Assembly (NCBI RefSeq): GCF_000378625.1
Contig: NZ_KB905164.1
Coordinates: 248,001-312,000, forward strand
DNA from: Colwellia piezophila ATCC BAA-637
GTDB lineage: Bacteria; Pseudomonadota; Gammaproteobacteria; Enterobacterales; Alteromonadaceae
DNA length: 64,000 nucleotides
Reading direction: 5' to 3'
The notes beneath the pieces were generated by a model. The model was not told the DNA's origin. It saw nothing but the letters and a program-made list of their open reading frames with translations, and searched no databases. Within the stretch, counting starts at the first letter, position 1. Each line of letters starts with the position of its first letter. Shown one piece after another: positions 18,248 through 27,899 of the stretch. Position numbers and translations under genes: made by a program.

Positions 18248-19348
18248 ATGATATCAATACTTTCAAAGCAGCTTTTCCTGCTGGTACTTTGGTCTGCACT
18301 AATGTTACCCGCCAATGCTCAGGACAATACCCAGGACGATGCCCAGAACAATGGCCTGAACAATGAGAAGAAGCAAACGCCTGCAAAACCTTATAAAACT
18401 GCCTTTGAAACCTGCCTATTTAAAGCGATTAAGGCTGCTGATAAACAAGCGACCCTTGCTGAAATAGAAAACTTTTGTGAACAACAAATTGCGCGAAGCA
18501 TTCTCAACAAAAATAATGGTGAACACCTTGAATTGGGTGTTTTAGCTAACCGAGTGATCCGAGAGAAAAGAACAGCGGCTGACCCTTATGTGCTGACGCC
18601 ACACAAAATGAATTATATTTTACCGCTGTCGGTTGTTGATGAAATTAACCACGGCGCTTATGCTGGTTTCGAAGATTGGGCTGATGACTTAAAAGATACC
18701 GAGGCCAAATTTCAAATTAGCTTAAAAGTACCCTTACTCACCAACAGCTTACTTAGGGCGGGCGATCAACTATTCTTTGGCTTTACCCTAAAGTCTTGGT
18801 GGCAAATTTACTCGGAGGAAATATCTAAACCTTTTAGGGAAACGAATTACCAACCCGAATTTTTCTATTTTACCCCCATCAACATTCACCCTTTTGGCGG
18901 AAATTCAGCCCTAGTTGTTGGTGCTGAGCATCAATCGAACGGTCGTTCACAATTACTATCAAGAAGTTGGAATCGTATTTACGTCAATTACCTTTATGAA
19001 AAGCGTAACTTTGCCTTATCATTGCGACCTTGGTATCGGATTCCTGAAAGTGAAAAAGAAACACCATCAGACAGTCAAGGTGATGACAACCCCGATATTA
19101 TCGACTACATGGGTCACTTTGAATTAGGTTTGTTATATAAATATGATTCAGACTATGAGCTATCCTTTAAAGGTCGCAATAATTTTGCTACCCATAAAGG
19201 CTTTGTTGAGTTTGGGCTAACCTTTCCTTTATGGGGAAAACTAAAGGGCTATGCGCAAATGAGTAGCGGTTATGGCGAAAGTTTAATTGATTATAATGTT
19301 AATCAAAATCGCTTTGGTATAGGCATTGCGTTAACCAACTTACTTTAA
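18248..19348 (+). CDS. pldA: outer-membrane phospholipase A
   Basis: A 366-residue outer-membrane phospholipase of the PldA family, hydrolysing acyl chains of phospholipids that reach the outer leaflet. It has a signal peptide ending at ANAQD (about residue 24), a charged Asn/Asp/Lys-rich linker, and a 12-strand barrel. The catalytic His-Ser motif is in EHQSNGRSQLLSRSWNRIY (around residues 227-245). E. coli PldA is about 289 residues; the extra length is an N-terminal extension of about 70 residues with two cysteines that E. coli lacks. It is monocistronic, downstream of the MITE-like element. Confidence 0.93.
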   Translation: MISILSKQLFLLVLWSALMLPANAQDNTQDDAQNNGLNNEKKQTPAKPYKTAFETCLFKAIKAADKQATLAEIENFCEQQIARSILNKNNGEHLELGVLANRVIREKRTAADPYVLTPHKMNYILPLSVVDEINHGAYAGFEDWADDLKDTEAKFQISLKVPLLTNSLLRAGDQLFFGFTLKSWWQIYSEEISKPFRETNYQPEFFYFTPINIHPFGGNSALVVGAEHQSNGRSQLLSRSWNRIYVNYLYEKRNFALSLRPWYRIPESEKETPSDSQGDDNPDIIDYMGHFELGLLYKYDSDYELSFKGRNNFATHKGFVEFGLTFPLWGKLKGYAQMSSGYGESLIDYNVNQNRFGIGIALTNLL

Positions 19349-19414
19349 CTAAATGTTTTAACTAATGACTTTAAAGCACAAAGGTAATACACCTATTTCT
19401 ACCTGTTTAATTGC

Positions 19415-20335
19415 TTAGTTCATTGCTTGAGCAAAACGCTTAGTAAGTAACAGCCCTTCATTCACCGCCAGTTTATCTAGCTGATCAGCTAAGGCCTCTA
19501 GTCGTTGTGAAGGGGTTGGATGGGTTTTATATAACAAGGCTAAAGCACTATCATCGGCGGAAAATGATGCTAATACTTGTAAATTATCTATATAAGCAAA
19601 AGCATCATAGCCAGATTTAGCCAAAAGACGTATACCATATTGATCAGCCTGAAACTCATCATCTCGGTCAAGCCCCTTGGTATATAGGTGTTGCGCCATA
19701 CCCGTCACTTTTTTTGCCCAAACTCGATAATCGTTATCTTCATTACTTGCTGCGGTATTGTCTTGATACGCTTGTGCTGAAATAAATAGGGTCTCGGTAA
19801 CGGCACTTCTATTGGCATCATCTTTAATCGCGTTTAAATGATGTTTTTGCGTTATATGGACAATTTCATGGGCTAACACAGCCGCTAATTGCGCTTCATT
19901 TTCCAGCTGCATTAACATGCCTGAAGTAATGAAAACAAAACCGCCAGGTGCGGCAAAAGCATTAATTGCAGTGCTATTAATCACGCCAAATTGCCAAGGT
20001 AATTCGGGTCTTGAGCTATTAGCGGCTAACCACATACCAACCTTATTAACATAAAGATTAATGGTTTTATTTTCATACAAAGGTCGAGTGCCCAGTAAGA
20101 CTGCCGACATATTCTCACCAAATTGAATTTCTTGAACTTGATCAATATTATGGGCATTAAAAACATTTACGCCTTGGTCTATTAACTGGCCGAGTTCAAA
20201 GTTACCAATTTTCAAGCCGGTACTTTTACAAGCAAGGAGTGAACAGCTAAAGACAAGAACTAGGGCTAGGTAAGTGGCATAACTTGTTGTGTGACTGGTC
20301 GGGCTTGAACAAGTTAAATGAGCTAAATATTTCAT
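19415..20335 (-). CDS. M48-family zinc metalloprotease, lipoprotein
   Basis: A 306-residue periplasmic protease related to LoiP/BepA-type M48 enzymes. The signal ends in a lipobox FSCSLLAC, so the mature protein is probably lipidated. The zinc site HEIVH occurs in VLAHEIVHITQKH (about residues 152-164), the third ligand in DEFQADQYG (about 225), and a TPR-free tail ends with KTHPTPSQRLEAL, typical of the family. Likely role is outer-membrane protein quality control. It is the last gene of a three-gene operon with the SH3-like protein (4-bp gap) and the CHASE2 cyclase. Confidence 0.9.
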   Translation of the reverse strand: MKYLAHLTCSSPTSHTTSYATYLALVLVFSCSLLACKSTGLKIGNFELGQLIDQGVNVFNAHNIDQVQEIQFGENMSAVLLGTRPLYENKTINLYVNKVGMWLAANSSRPELPWQFGVINSTAINAFAAPGGFVFITSGMLMQLENEAQLAAVLAHEIVHITQKHHLNAIKDDANRSAVTETLFISAQAYQDNTAASNEDNDYRVWAKKVTGMAQHLYTKGLDRDDEFQADQYGIRLLAKSGYDAFAYIDNLQVLASFSADDSALALLYKTHPTPSQRLEALADQLDKLAVNEGLLLTKRFAQAMN

Positions 20336-20339
20336 TTCT

Positions 20340-20921
20340 CTAGTCCTCTTTTACTTTGATATGACTTGCTTTAAGTTTACCCTGCTTGGCAAACCTCGCT
20401 GCTGCGCCGGCTGAAACAGTATAAGAATTAAGTAAAGCGACCTGCTTTAAATCTGCTTTTGCTTTTTGTAAATCATCAACATCAAAACCACGTACACCGG
20501 TTGAGACTGTCGGTAAACTATCATTGTTAACACTTGAAAAAAGCGACTTAACGCCCAATTCTCCTTGTCGTTTAACCGCAGAGATAAACCTGACATTTAA
20601 CATATTGACCCAGCCAGAAAGCTGACCGGCTGGTGGGAGGCTTGCTGTTGAAATAAAGTACCAAGCACTTTTTCTTGTTTGAATATTAATATGTTCTTTG
20701 GCAGCAACAGAGCCAGTAATATCACTATAATAATGAGGCAACTTTAACAAATTAACCTTTTTTATTACCTGGCCAGCACGAACATTGTTAGGCTGTTGTG
20801 GAGCTAGGTTTCCTGCAAGGGCAAAACTCGTATTTAAACTTGTCAGGACAAAAAATACAGTTGTCGGCGTGAATAGGCTAGTAACCATTATTGCAAGGTA
20901 AGCACACAAAAATTTGGACAT
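20340..20921 (-). CDS. exported protein with SH3-like domain
   Basis: A 193-residue protein with a long N-terminal hydrophobic signal (about residues 5-37) and a bacterial SH3-like segment at about 48-115 (VNLLKLPHYYSDITG, ARTRK-like and GWVNMLNVRF). SH3b domains bind peptides or cell-wall parts. The C-terminal part (AKADLKQVALLNSYTV, then AARFAKQG) is conserved-looking but has no name I know. Its ATG overlaps the cyclase stop codon in the form TAATG, so translation is coupled. Its fixed place between cyclase and M48 protease suggests a joint envelope function. Confidence 0.8.
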   Translation of the reverse strand: MSKFLCAYLAIMVTSLFTPTTVFFVLTSLNTSFALAGNLAPQQPNNVRAGQVIKKVNLLKLPHYYSDITGSVAAKEHINIQTRKSAWYFISTASLPPAGQLSGWVNMLNVRFISAVKRQGELGVKSLFSSVNNDSLPTVSTGVRGFDVDDLQKAKADLKQVALLNSYTVSAGAAARFAKQGKLKASHIKVKED

Positions 20922-22774
20922 TATTTATCTCTCCTTCGGGGTTGATACAATTGAACCTTGCTCTGCCTGCCTTTGACTTGGTGCTCACCTTGATAACTAA
21001 AATCAAAAGCATGACTGGTTAACTTTTTAGTTTGCTCGGAAACTAATATTCGGGCGTTATTTTTAGTCAGTCCTTCTATTCGACTTGCCAAGTTTACCGT
21101 GTCGCCAATAACAGTATAGTCGAGCCTTAAGTCAGCGCCGATCATGCCAACAATACATTCACCGGTATGAATCCCTATACCAATATCAAAACTTTTTAAG
21201 CCTGCAGGTAGGCTTTGGCGAAAGCGTAATAACTCTTGTTCCATAGCTAGTGCGGCATTAATAGCCGCCACGGCATCTTGTGCAACTTCACTTTGCCTAG
21301 GTGCGCCCCAGAAGGCCATTACACAATCACCAATAAACTTATCTAGGGTGCCTTCATGTTGAAAAATAATAGCCACCTGTTGATTAAAATATTGATTGAG
21401 TAGCTTAACCACATCTTCGGCATCACTATTTTCGGCCAATTGAGTGAAATTTCGAATATCAGAAAACAATACTGTCAGTGTTTGTTTTTTATTTAGCTTT
21501 TCAGGTGATAAAGCCCCCTCCTCAAGCAGTTTATAAACCACTTGCGGGTCTAAGAACCGGCCAAACATGGCTAACGCTTGTTGGCGGCGTCGGTATTCTA
21601 AGTAGCCATAAAAAAAAGAAAAAGTGAGGAAGCTAATTAGCATAACCAGCAAGATTGCACCAACAAACAATAGTTGTTGCTGCATTAATAACTCAGTACT
21701 AATCTTAGTGAGTATTAAGCTTATTGTGGCCATCAATAACAAGGTATAACCGACTTGCCTTACATAGCCACTGACTAAAATAAAAACAGCGCAAGTAAGG
21801 GTAATCACAATGACACCGATAACGGCTTGGCTTAAATCACTTAGGGGTATTAAATATTGTTCATTTTTAAGGTTGTCTATCGCAGTTGCTAATATATAAA
21901 CGCCGGGGAGATTGTCGCTTAACGGGGTCGACCTGACATCATATAAGCCTGATGCGGTAGCACCAATTAAAACAATCTTGCCTGATAGTTGCTGTAAAAA
22001 GGCTTGTTCATTGTTAATAACAGCCCGATAAACATCAACATAGCTTAATGTCGGGTAAGGTTGCTCAGCAGCGCCGCGCCATTGTAATAAAATTCTCGGA
22101 CGCTCTGGCAATGGCAATGCCAGTGCACTAATTAACTTTGCCGGTAAAGAAGGTAAATGCCAACCCGAGAGATTTCTATATACATCATAGCTGCGGCCAA
22201 CGCCGTCAAAACTAGCATTAAAATTTATACTACCTAGCTGCCAATATTGTCGATTTATAGCCAAGGGTAAGATGAAATTTCCTTTCGCTATTTCATTCGC
22301 TAAAGGTGTTTTAATTAAGCCCAATTCCTTGGGCAGATCTTTAAGTAAGATACCACCGCCAGCAACAAGATTTTGCTCTAAGGTCGCAAAATATATTCCC
22401 GTTGAGTTTGCCAACACTTCATTAAAATAGGTATCCGCATCAGGTCGATAAATATCCTGCTCAGCGAATAAAATATCAAACACTATGGCAGATAAAGCAA
22501 ATGGCTGTAGCGCTTCAATAACTTGTCCATGTACTGTTCTAGGCCATACCCAGCGCCCTGCCACAGTATTCATTTGCTTTAAACTGTGATCATCAATAGC
22601 AATAACGACGATATCGTCATCAACTTCCAACTGAGCAGCCAAATATCGTGATTGGCGATCAAAAACAGCAAAATCTGCAGTTTTAAAAAGCTTACTTTGC
22701 TGAGCAACAAGGTAGGAGATGATTAAGAAAACAACGATAAGTAATGATGATATTTTTACCCTGGATAATATCAT
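20921..22774 (-). CDS. adenylate/guanylate cyclase with CHASE2 sensor
   Basis: A 617-residue membrane-bound class III nucleotide cyclase. After an N-terminal transmembrane helix (about 8-25) comes a periplasmic CHASE2 domain (about 30-300, with DDIVVIAIDDHSL and VLIGATASGLYDV), then three transmembrane helices (about 310-390) and the cyclase domain (about 425-600). Metal-binding aspartates are in TVLFSDIRNFT and FIGDCVMAFWGAP. It would make cAMP (or cGMP) in response to an unknown periplasmic signal. It leads the operon with the SH3-like and M48 genes. A broken relative lies immediately upstream. Confidence 0.93.
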   Translation of the reverse strand: MILSRVKISSLLIVVFLIISYLVAQQSKLFKTADFAVFDRQSRYLAAQLEVDDDIVVIAIDDHSLKQMNTVAGRWVWPRTVHGQVIEALQPFALSAIVFDILFAEQDIYRPDADTYFNEVLANSTGIYFATLEQNLVAGGGILLKDLPKELGLIKTPLANEIAKGNFILPLAINRQYWQLGSINFNASFDGVGRSYDVYRNLSGWHLPSLPAKLISALALPLPERPRILLQWRGAAEQPYPTLSYVDVYRAVINNEQAFLQQLSGKIVLIGATASGLYDVRSTPLSDNLPGVYILATAIDNLKNEQYLIPLSDLSQAVIGVIVITLTCAVFILVSGYVRQVGYTLLLMATISLILTKISTELLMQQQLLFVGAILLVMLISFLTFSFFYGYLEYRRRQQALAMFGRFLDPQVVYKLLEEGALSPEKLNKKQTLTVLFSDIRNFTQLAENSDAEDVVKLLNQYFNQQVAIIFQHEGTLDKFIGDCVMAFWGAPRQSEVAQDAVAAINAALAMEQELLRFRQSLPAGLKSFDIGIGIHTGECIVGMIGADLRLDYTVIGDTVNLASRIEGLTKNNARILVSEQTKKLTSHAFDFSYQGEHQVKGRQSKVQLYQPRRRDK

Positions 22775-22871
22775 AAGCTCTGTACCTGAGTTAAAGTCAT
22801 AATCTTAAGATTAAGGACAGCTAGCTTTATCGTTCATTGCTAATTGCTAAAATAAAATAAGATTATCTAAT

Positions 22872-23204
22872 TTATTTTTGACTGTGGGTAAATATACCAT
22901 CCCAGTCTTCATCAAAAACGTCCCCTTGTTGAGCACTTAGTCGATCAAGATAAATTTGTTGATAAACAGTAACTGGAGAATGCGCCATTAATGAAGTTAG
23001 CAGTGCCAAGGCCGTTTACCAATTTTGCTGCTTATAATGCTGTAATACTTGCTCAAATTGTTGAACTTGTGCCAGCTCTGCTTGACTAAAATCGCTTAAT
23101 AATCCCAACTGTTGATATATGGTTAAGCCCTGCTGCTTTCCTTTGATTCTCTCCGTATCTATTTCTTGAAATAACTTGTGACAACACTTCATTAATATAA
23201 ACAA
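22872..23204 (-). pseudogene. remnant of a second adenylate cyclase (C-terminal tail)
   Basis: The lower strand reads EIDTERIKGKQQGLTIYQ, which is the strand motif closing class III cyclase domains, followed by a tail ending DEDWDGIFTHSQK, usual for CHASE2 cyclases. The tail is interrupted by an in-frame TAA at 23016-23018. The CHASE2 and catalytic parts are missing. This is the trace of a tandem cyclase gene that preceded the intact one; its 5' side is fused to the small gene fragment at 23190-23331. Confidence 0.8.
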
Positions 23205-23331
23205 CGGCGTATTCTATTGGGTTTTTCTTGCTATCAAGTACAGTCACTTGTAGGTTTTGAGTATAGCCTTGCCAACAACATGGCAGTAAAAAACTACCAA
23301 GAGCAAAAATAGCACATTGAACTAATTTCAT
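23190..23331 (-). pseudogene. 5' fragment of a small exported protein gene
   Basis: From the ATG at 23331, preceded by a GGGAGG site, the product starts with a signal peptide (MKLVQCAIFALGSFLLPC) and an Ig-like strand pair, LQVTVLDSKKNPIEYAVVYI. This resembles the N-terminus of small periplasmic proteins often annotated as methylamine-utilisation or plastocyanin-like. After about 47 residues the similarity stops, and the DNA continues into the cyclase remnant in another frame, so a deletion has removed the rest of this gene and most of the next. Confidence 0.65.
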
Positions 23332-24223
23332 CTTATCCTCCCAATAACGATAGTTGTAACTTAGTGAGTAAGATGTATTTTGACACTCCAATACATCTAC
23401 CTGATCTTGATAACGTTCGATGAATAAATTGATAGCTAAATGTTTAGTCAGGCTATAGCTTAGAGCTGCTGAATAGATATTACTGCTACCGTCAAATTTA
23501 TAGACACAATTCACAAATATTTTGTCCTGGGTGATGGATTTCACTTCTTCAACCGCTAATACTTTCGCAACATTTTCCTTAGCACAAGCAAGATGAAATT
23601 CGCCATCCCTGCGGGTATAATTCGCCGATAGCAACCAATCTTGAGCCATTATGTAATCAGCAAAAATGGAGGCTTTGAAAAACGATTGAGTAAAGACATC
23701 ACTTGATAATTCCTACACCACATTCGGTCCTGCTTCACCATCATAAGAGGTGAAATCGAGACTTGCCGCTAGGGAAAATTTATTATTTATATGTTGCCCT
23801 AGCTCAATACTGGTGAAAAATGTCCCTTGAATTAATGTTTTAGTCCACTTCTTTATGGCCGTAACTGGCATTGACTCGCACACAGGGTTGATAAAAACCT
23901 AGACAAAATTTATGCCGGACACCAAGGTTTGTCCCTAAGTAAATATTGTCCATTTTGTCGAAGTCTTGATGTTTTTTCGCGTCAAACTCAACTGCGATAT
24001 GCATGCGGGTAAAACCATCAAGCTGATAGAAGCGGCCAAAGATTGTATCGATGGCTAAGCGTTGATCATGATGGGAATCTTCAAAAGCAGAGAGGTTAAG
24101 GTTTTCAATGTCGGTATAAGTTATTTGTGCATCCGCTAGCCATTCAACCTACTCACCTGTGTCAGCAGAAACTGGCGCTGATATTAGTAAGCATGTAGAA
24201 ACAGCGGTAAGTAAATTGTTCAT
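23332..24223 (-). pseudogene. outer-membrane beta-barrel protein, broken
   Basis: Starting at the ATG at 24223 the frame encodes a signal peptide (MNNLLTAVSTCLLISAPVSA) and alternating barrel strands such as CVRVNASYGHK, LAASLDFTSYDG, LLSANYTRRD and TSYSLSYNYRYW. It is broken by a TAG at 24149-24151, a one-base frameshift near 23845, and a TAG at 23713-23715. The last 105 or so residues (from 23649) form an intact open frame that runs into the next fragment. The product is not assignable to a named family; the disruption is plain in the sequence. Confidence 0.8.
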
Positions 24224-24243
24224 AAGTACACCCATCAAATTTT

Positions 24244-24345
24244 GGGGTGTGTTGAACTTTCGCGGTTAACTTTTGTTCTGCCATTGCTTTTAGTGCTTTT
24301 TACGCCGTATCAACTTTTTTTGTGAGGCTACATGGATGTTGCCTA
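24244..24345. repeat. degenerate end of the 41.6-kb repeat family
   Basis: The first 30 or so bases (GGGTGTGTTGAACTTTCGCG and on) match the terminal inverted repeat of the element at 41616-41877 with few changes, and the words ACGCCGTAT and GGCTACATG are shared with its interior, though in a different arrangement. No matching far end was found. The rest of 24346-24487 has a small hairpin near 24354-24375 and the promoter region of the HD-GYP gene. Confidence 0.45.
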
Positions 24346-24487
24346 TTAGACAATTCAGGAGCACATTGTCCTGAACAACCACATTATTCAGTGTTGCTAT
24401 GTTTTTATTGATAACTTTTACAATTTCTTTCGCGCGAGCCTATACTTTTAAATAACTCATTGTCGTTAATTTTGCAGAGGGGATAAG

Positions 24488-26038
24488 ATGAACCGCATTG
24501 AACATTTTATTGAAATAGGCATAGCTTTATCGTCCGAGAAAGATCATCGGATACTATTAGAGAAAATAATTAAGAGTGCTATGGTACTAGCCAATGCAGA
24601 CGGCGGGACTATATATTCTATTTCTAACAACAATGAATTGATTTTTGAAACCATCATTAATAATACCTTATCACTTCATTTAGGTGGCACCACCGAGAAT
24701 GAAATCAATTTCCCTGCTATCCCCATATCAAAATATGGTGAAGTAAATGACACTGCACTTGTCGCTATTGCCGCGAGGACGGGGCAAGTAATTAATATTG
24801 AGGATGCTTATCACTGCAAAAATTACGACTTAAGTGCAGCTCAAGCAATGGATAAAAAGACAGGTTATAGGACCCAGTCTGTCTTGACCTTGCCAATGAA
24901 AAACCACCAGGGTGATCTTAACGGCGTTATTCAACTCATCAATGCCAGCAATGAGCAAGGGCATATCATTGCTTTTAGTAAAGAGGCTGAAAAAATGACT
25001 CTCGCGCTATCCTCTTTAGCCGGTGTAATTATTACCAATAAACAGCTCATTGATGAAATGGAAAATTTGTTTTCATCATTCTCTAAGCTTATTGCTTCAG
25101 CCATTGATAAAAAATCTCCTTATACTGGTGGTCATTGCCGCCGCGTACCGTTAATCACCATGATGTTAGCTGAGGCTTGTGACGAAATTAGTGATGGCCC
25201 TCTCGATAGCTTTTCTATGAGTAAGGAAGACTTTCATGAATTAGGTGTTGCGGCTTGGCTACATGATTGTGGCAAGGTCGCTACGCCTGAATATGTGATG
25301 GACAAAGCAAAAAAGCTTGAAACAGTATTTGATCGTATTGAGTTAGTGAGTGCTCGCTTTGAAATAGCGGCTAGAGACATTTATTCGTCTGATAAATATG
25401 ATCAAAATCAAAAGGCTTTGTTACTACAAGCCCTTGAGTCTGATCGTGATTTCATCTGTCTTGCTAATACTGGCGGCGAGTTTTTTGATGACGCTAAAAT
25501 AGATAGGGTTTATAAAATAGCTAAAAATTATCAGGTAACGATAAAAGGAGTAAAACAAGACATATTAACTGCAGATGAAGTGTACAATTTAATTACCAAA
25601 CGTGGCACTTTAAATCCTGAAGAGAGACGAATAATTAATGGCCACATGGATGTAACCGTTGAGATGCTTGAGTCTATGCCTTTTCCCAAGCACTTAAAAC
25701 GTGTACCCGAGTATGCCTGTGGCCACCATGAAAAAATGGATGGTACTGGCTATCCTAAAGGCTTAAAACGCGATGAAATGTCAATTCCCGCCCGAATAAT
25801 GGGAATTGCCGATGTATTTGAAGCGTTAACAGCAAATGATCGTCCGTATAAAGACCCGAAAACATTATCTGAAACGCTGACCATAATGGGGAGAATGAAG
25901 TTAGGCGACCACCTCGACCCTGATTTATTTGATGTTTTTATCAAAAAGCAGGTGTACCTTAAGTTTGCTGAAGAATATCTAGAAAAAAGTCAGCTTGATG
26001 AGTTTGATATAACTCAAATACCTGGCTGTCATAGTTAA
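24488..26038 (+). CDS. GAF and HD-GYP domain c-di-GMP phosphodiesterase
   Basis: A 516-residue cytoplasmic protein. A GAF sensor domain spans about residues 10-185, followed by an HD-GYP domain at about 195-490. HD-GYP features are YTGGHCRRV, WLHDCGKVATPEYVMDKA (the HD pair), GHMDVTVEML and HHEKMDGTGYP, all of which fit an active enzyme hydrolysing c-di-GMP. A segment of about 75 residues is inserted between the HD and the GHMDV motifs, as in a known subgroup. A strong AGGGG site precedes the start. It is convergent with the adenine deaminase gene, whose stop is only 11 bp away. Confidence 0.92.
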   Translation: MNRIEHFIEIGIALSSEKDHRILLEKIIKSAMVLANADGGTIYSISNNNELIFETIINNTLSLHLGGTTENEINFPAIPISKYGEVNDTALVAIAARTGQVINIEDAYHCKNYDLSAAQAMDKKTGYRTQSVLTLPMKNHQGDLNGVIQLINASNEQGHIIAFSKEAEKMTLALSSLAGVIITNKQLIDEMENLFSSFSKLIASAIDKKSPYTGGHCRRVPLITMMLAEACDEISDGPLDSFSMSKEDFHELGVAAWLHDCGKVATPEYVMDKAKKLETVFDRIELVSARFEIAARDIYSSDKYDQNQKALLLQALESDRDFICLANTGGEFFDDAKIDRVYKIAKNYQVTIKGVKQDILTADEVYNLITKRGTLNPEERRIINGHMDVTVEMLESMPFPKHLKRVPEYACGHHEKMDGTGYPKGLKRDEMSIPARIMGIADVFEALTANDRPYKDPKTLSETLTIMGRMKLGDHLDPDLFDVFIKKQVYLKFAEEYLEKSQLDEFDITQIPGCHS

Positions 26039-26049
26039 AGGTAACCTTG

Positions 26050-27054
26050 CTAGTTCTGCTCTAAATAATCCAATGTTCGCTGTAAAAGTGGCTGTTTCTC
26101 TTGCTCGCTAATAAAACTGGCATGAATAGCATTAACGGTAAATTGCGCCAATTCCGCTTTGCTCAAGGGGTGTGCATCTGCTACAGCGATAAAGTTGTCA
26201 GTCATGTAACCACCAAAATAGGCAGGATCATCTGAGTTTATTGTCACACACACACCATGGCGCAGTAACTCGACAATATTGTGCTCGGTCATGTTCTTAT
26301 ATACTTTCAATTTAGTATTCGATAATGGACAAACGGTAAGTGGTATTTTTTGTGCTATCAGTTGCGCTAATAAAGCAGGATCCTCTGTGCAACGTACGCC
26401 ATGGTCAACTCGGTCAACTTTCAATAACTCAAGTGCATCACGAATATTACTAGCAGGCCCCTCTTCCCCCGCATGAGCAACTGATTTAAAACCATGGTCA
26501 ATGGCTTTTTTAAAAACTCGCTCAAATTTCTGCACCGGATTGCCGATCTCCGAAGAATCTAGGCCAACCGCTATAATTTTATCTTTATGAGCCAGAGCTT
26601 GATTTAAGGTGATAAATGCCGACTCCTCATCTAGATGACGTAAAAAGCACATGATCAGTTTACTGCTGATAGCTAACTCTTCGTGACCCCTCGTTAATGC
26701 ACGGTCAATACCCTTGACGACCGTGTCAAACGCAATTCCTCTCGCGGTATGCGTTTGCGGGTCAAAGAATATTTCAGTATGCATGACATGATCTGCTTTA
26801 CAGCGTAATAAATAGGCCCAGGTTAAATCAAAGAAGTCTTGTTCATGAATAAGCACATTCGCGCCTTGATAATAAATATCGAGGAATGATTGTAAGTTGT
26901 GGAAATTATAAGCCGCGCGGACCTCTTCATGAGAATTAAAAGGGATGGCAATTTTATTTCTCTTCGCTAACTCGAACATTAGCTCGGGTTCAAGGCTACC
27001 TTCAATATGTAGGTGAAGTTCAACCTTGGGTAATGACTGGATGAATTTTTTCAT
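26050..27054 (-). CDS. adenine deaminase of the adenosine-deaminase fold
   Basis: A 334-residue zinc amidohydrolase. Metal ligands are H14 and H16 in KVELHLHIEGSLE, the histidine in VAHAGEEGP, and the aspartate in NSDDPAYFGGY. The stretch AVGLDSSEIGNP, where classic adenosine deaminases have a GDE-type motif, is the mark of the bacterial/fungal adenine deaminase subgroup (Aah1-like). The better prediction is therefore adenine to hypoxanthine rather than adenosine to inosine. It is monocistronic and complements the pyrimidine salvage genes at the left of the window. Confidence 0.85.
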   Translation of the reverse strand: MKKFIQSLPKVELHLHIEGSLEPELMFELAKRNKIAIPFNSHEEVRAAYNFHNLQSFLDIYYQGANVLIHEQDFFDLTWAYLLRCKADHVMHTEIFFDPQTHTARGIAFDTVVKGIDRALTRGHEELAISSKLIMCFLRHLDEESAFITLNQALAHKDKIIAVGLDSSEIGNPVQKFERVFKKAIDHGFKSVAHAGEEGPASNIRDALELLKVDRVDHGVRCTEDPALLAQLIAQKIPLTVCPLSNTKLKVYKNMTEHNIVELLRHGVCVTINSDDPAYFGGYMTDNFIAVADAHPLSKAELAQFTVNAIHASFISEQEKQPLLQRTLDYLEQN

Positions 27055-27480
27055 AACTTAACTCTCCTTCAAAAAGGCTAGCAAAAGGTAAAAAATAGCT
27101 AATAAGTGACTATTTTAGTCGGGATACTCCTATAAGCATTAAAACCTACAAGTTATATTATATGCAAGAACGCTAGGTTTCTTAAGACAGCAGTAAAATA
27201 ATTGCGTGTTGCTGAGCTGTGTTGGCCGGGTTAATTTACTTTTCGATGGGATAATACCGAGGGTGCCAGGGTGTTGAAAACTTTCAGTTGTTTTCAAATA
27301 AGCTTGGTGTTTAGGGGGATTTACCCCGCTACTGTGGTGCTAAATCGATAAATGAATGGTCTGCAAGCTTATTCTCTTGACTTAATAGCATCTTTTCGCA
27401 CTTAGATGATTATTTCTATTGCTCAATTCACTGTTATTTCTTAGTATGTTACTGACAACAATAAACAAGGAATAATAATA

Positions 27481-27759
27481 ATGAATAAAAGTGAATTGGT
27501 AGCAAAAATTGCTGAAGGCGCAGACATCACAAAAGCGGCTGCAGGTCGTGCATTGGATAGTTTGATTAGCTCGATAACCACTGAACTGGCAAATGGCGGT
27601 GATGTGGCATTAGTGGGTTTTGGAACTTACAAAGTCAATGACCGTGCTGCTCGTATTGGTCGTAATCCTCAAACAGGTGCGGAAATTCAAATCGCTGCTG
27701 CTAAAGTACCCGCTTTTAAAGCAGGTAAAGCATTAAAAGACGCTGTTAATAACGGCTAA
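27481..27759 (+). CDS. HU-family DNA-binding protein
   Basis: A 92-residue histone-like protein bending DNA as a dimer. It starts [19 protein letters not shown] and contains the DNA-gripping arm [14 protein letters not shown], both classical HU features. HU-alpha/beta proteins are 90 residues. An AAGG site lies about 10 bases upstream. The 426-bp gap before it (27055-27480) holds its promoter; a TTGACT at about 27377 is a candidate -35. Stand-alone gene with a terminator behind it. Confidence 0.94.
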   Translation: MNKSELVAKIAEGADITKAAAGRALDSLISSITTELANGGDVALVGFGTYKVNDRAARIGRNPQTGAEIQIAAAKVPAFKAGKALKDAVNNG

Positions 27760-27820
27760 TCAAGTCAAACATAGTCCCTTATAAATACAGAGGGAACTAG
27801 TGATGACCGATATGATTATA

Positions 27821-27856
27821 AAGGCGAGCAGTTAAGTTACTCTACTGCTCGCCTTT
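27821..27856 (+). terminator. intrinsic terminator after the HU gene
   Basis: Twelve-base arms (27821-27832, 27844-27855) with an 11-base loop, then a short T-tract, 61 bp after the HU stop codon. Confidence 0.8.
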
Positions 27857-27899
27857 ACTTTAACCGCCAAATAGCATGCTCACTTCATAGTTAGCGCAT

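Noticed and set aside
23086..23649. Open frame joining barrel strands to a signal-peptide-like stretch
   Set aside because: It is the downstream part of a broken barrel gene running in frame into the next gene's start; the order of parts makes no sense as one protein.
23713..23845. Programmed frameshift in the barrel gene
   Set aside because: No slippery sequence was noticed, and two separate in-frame stops show plain decay.
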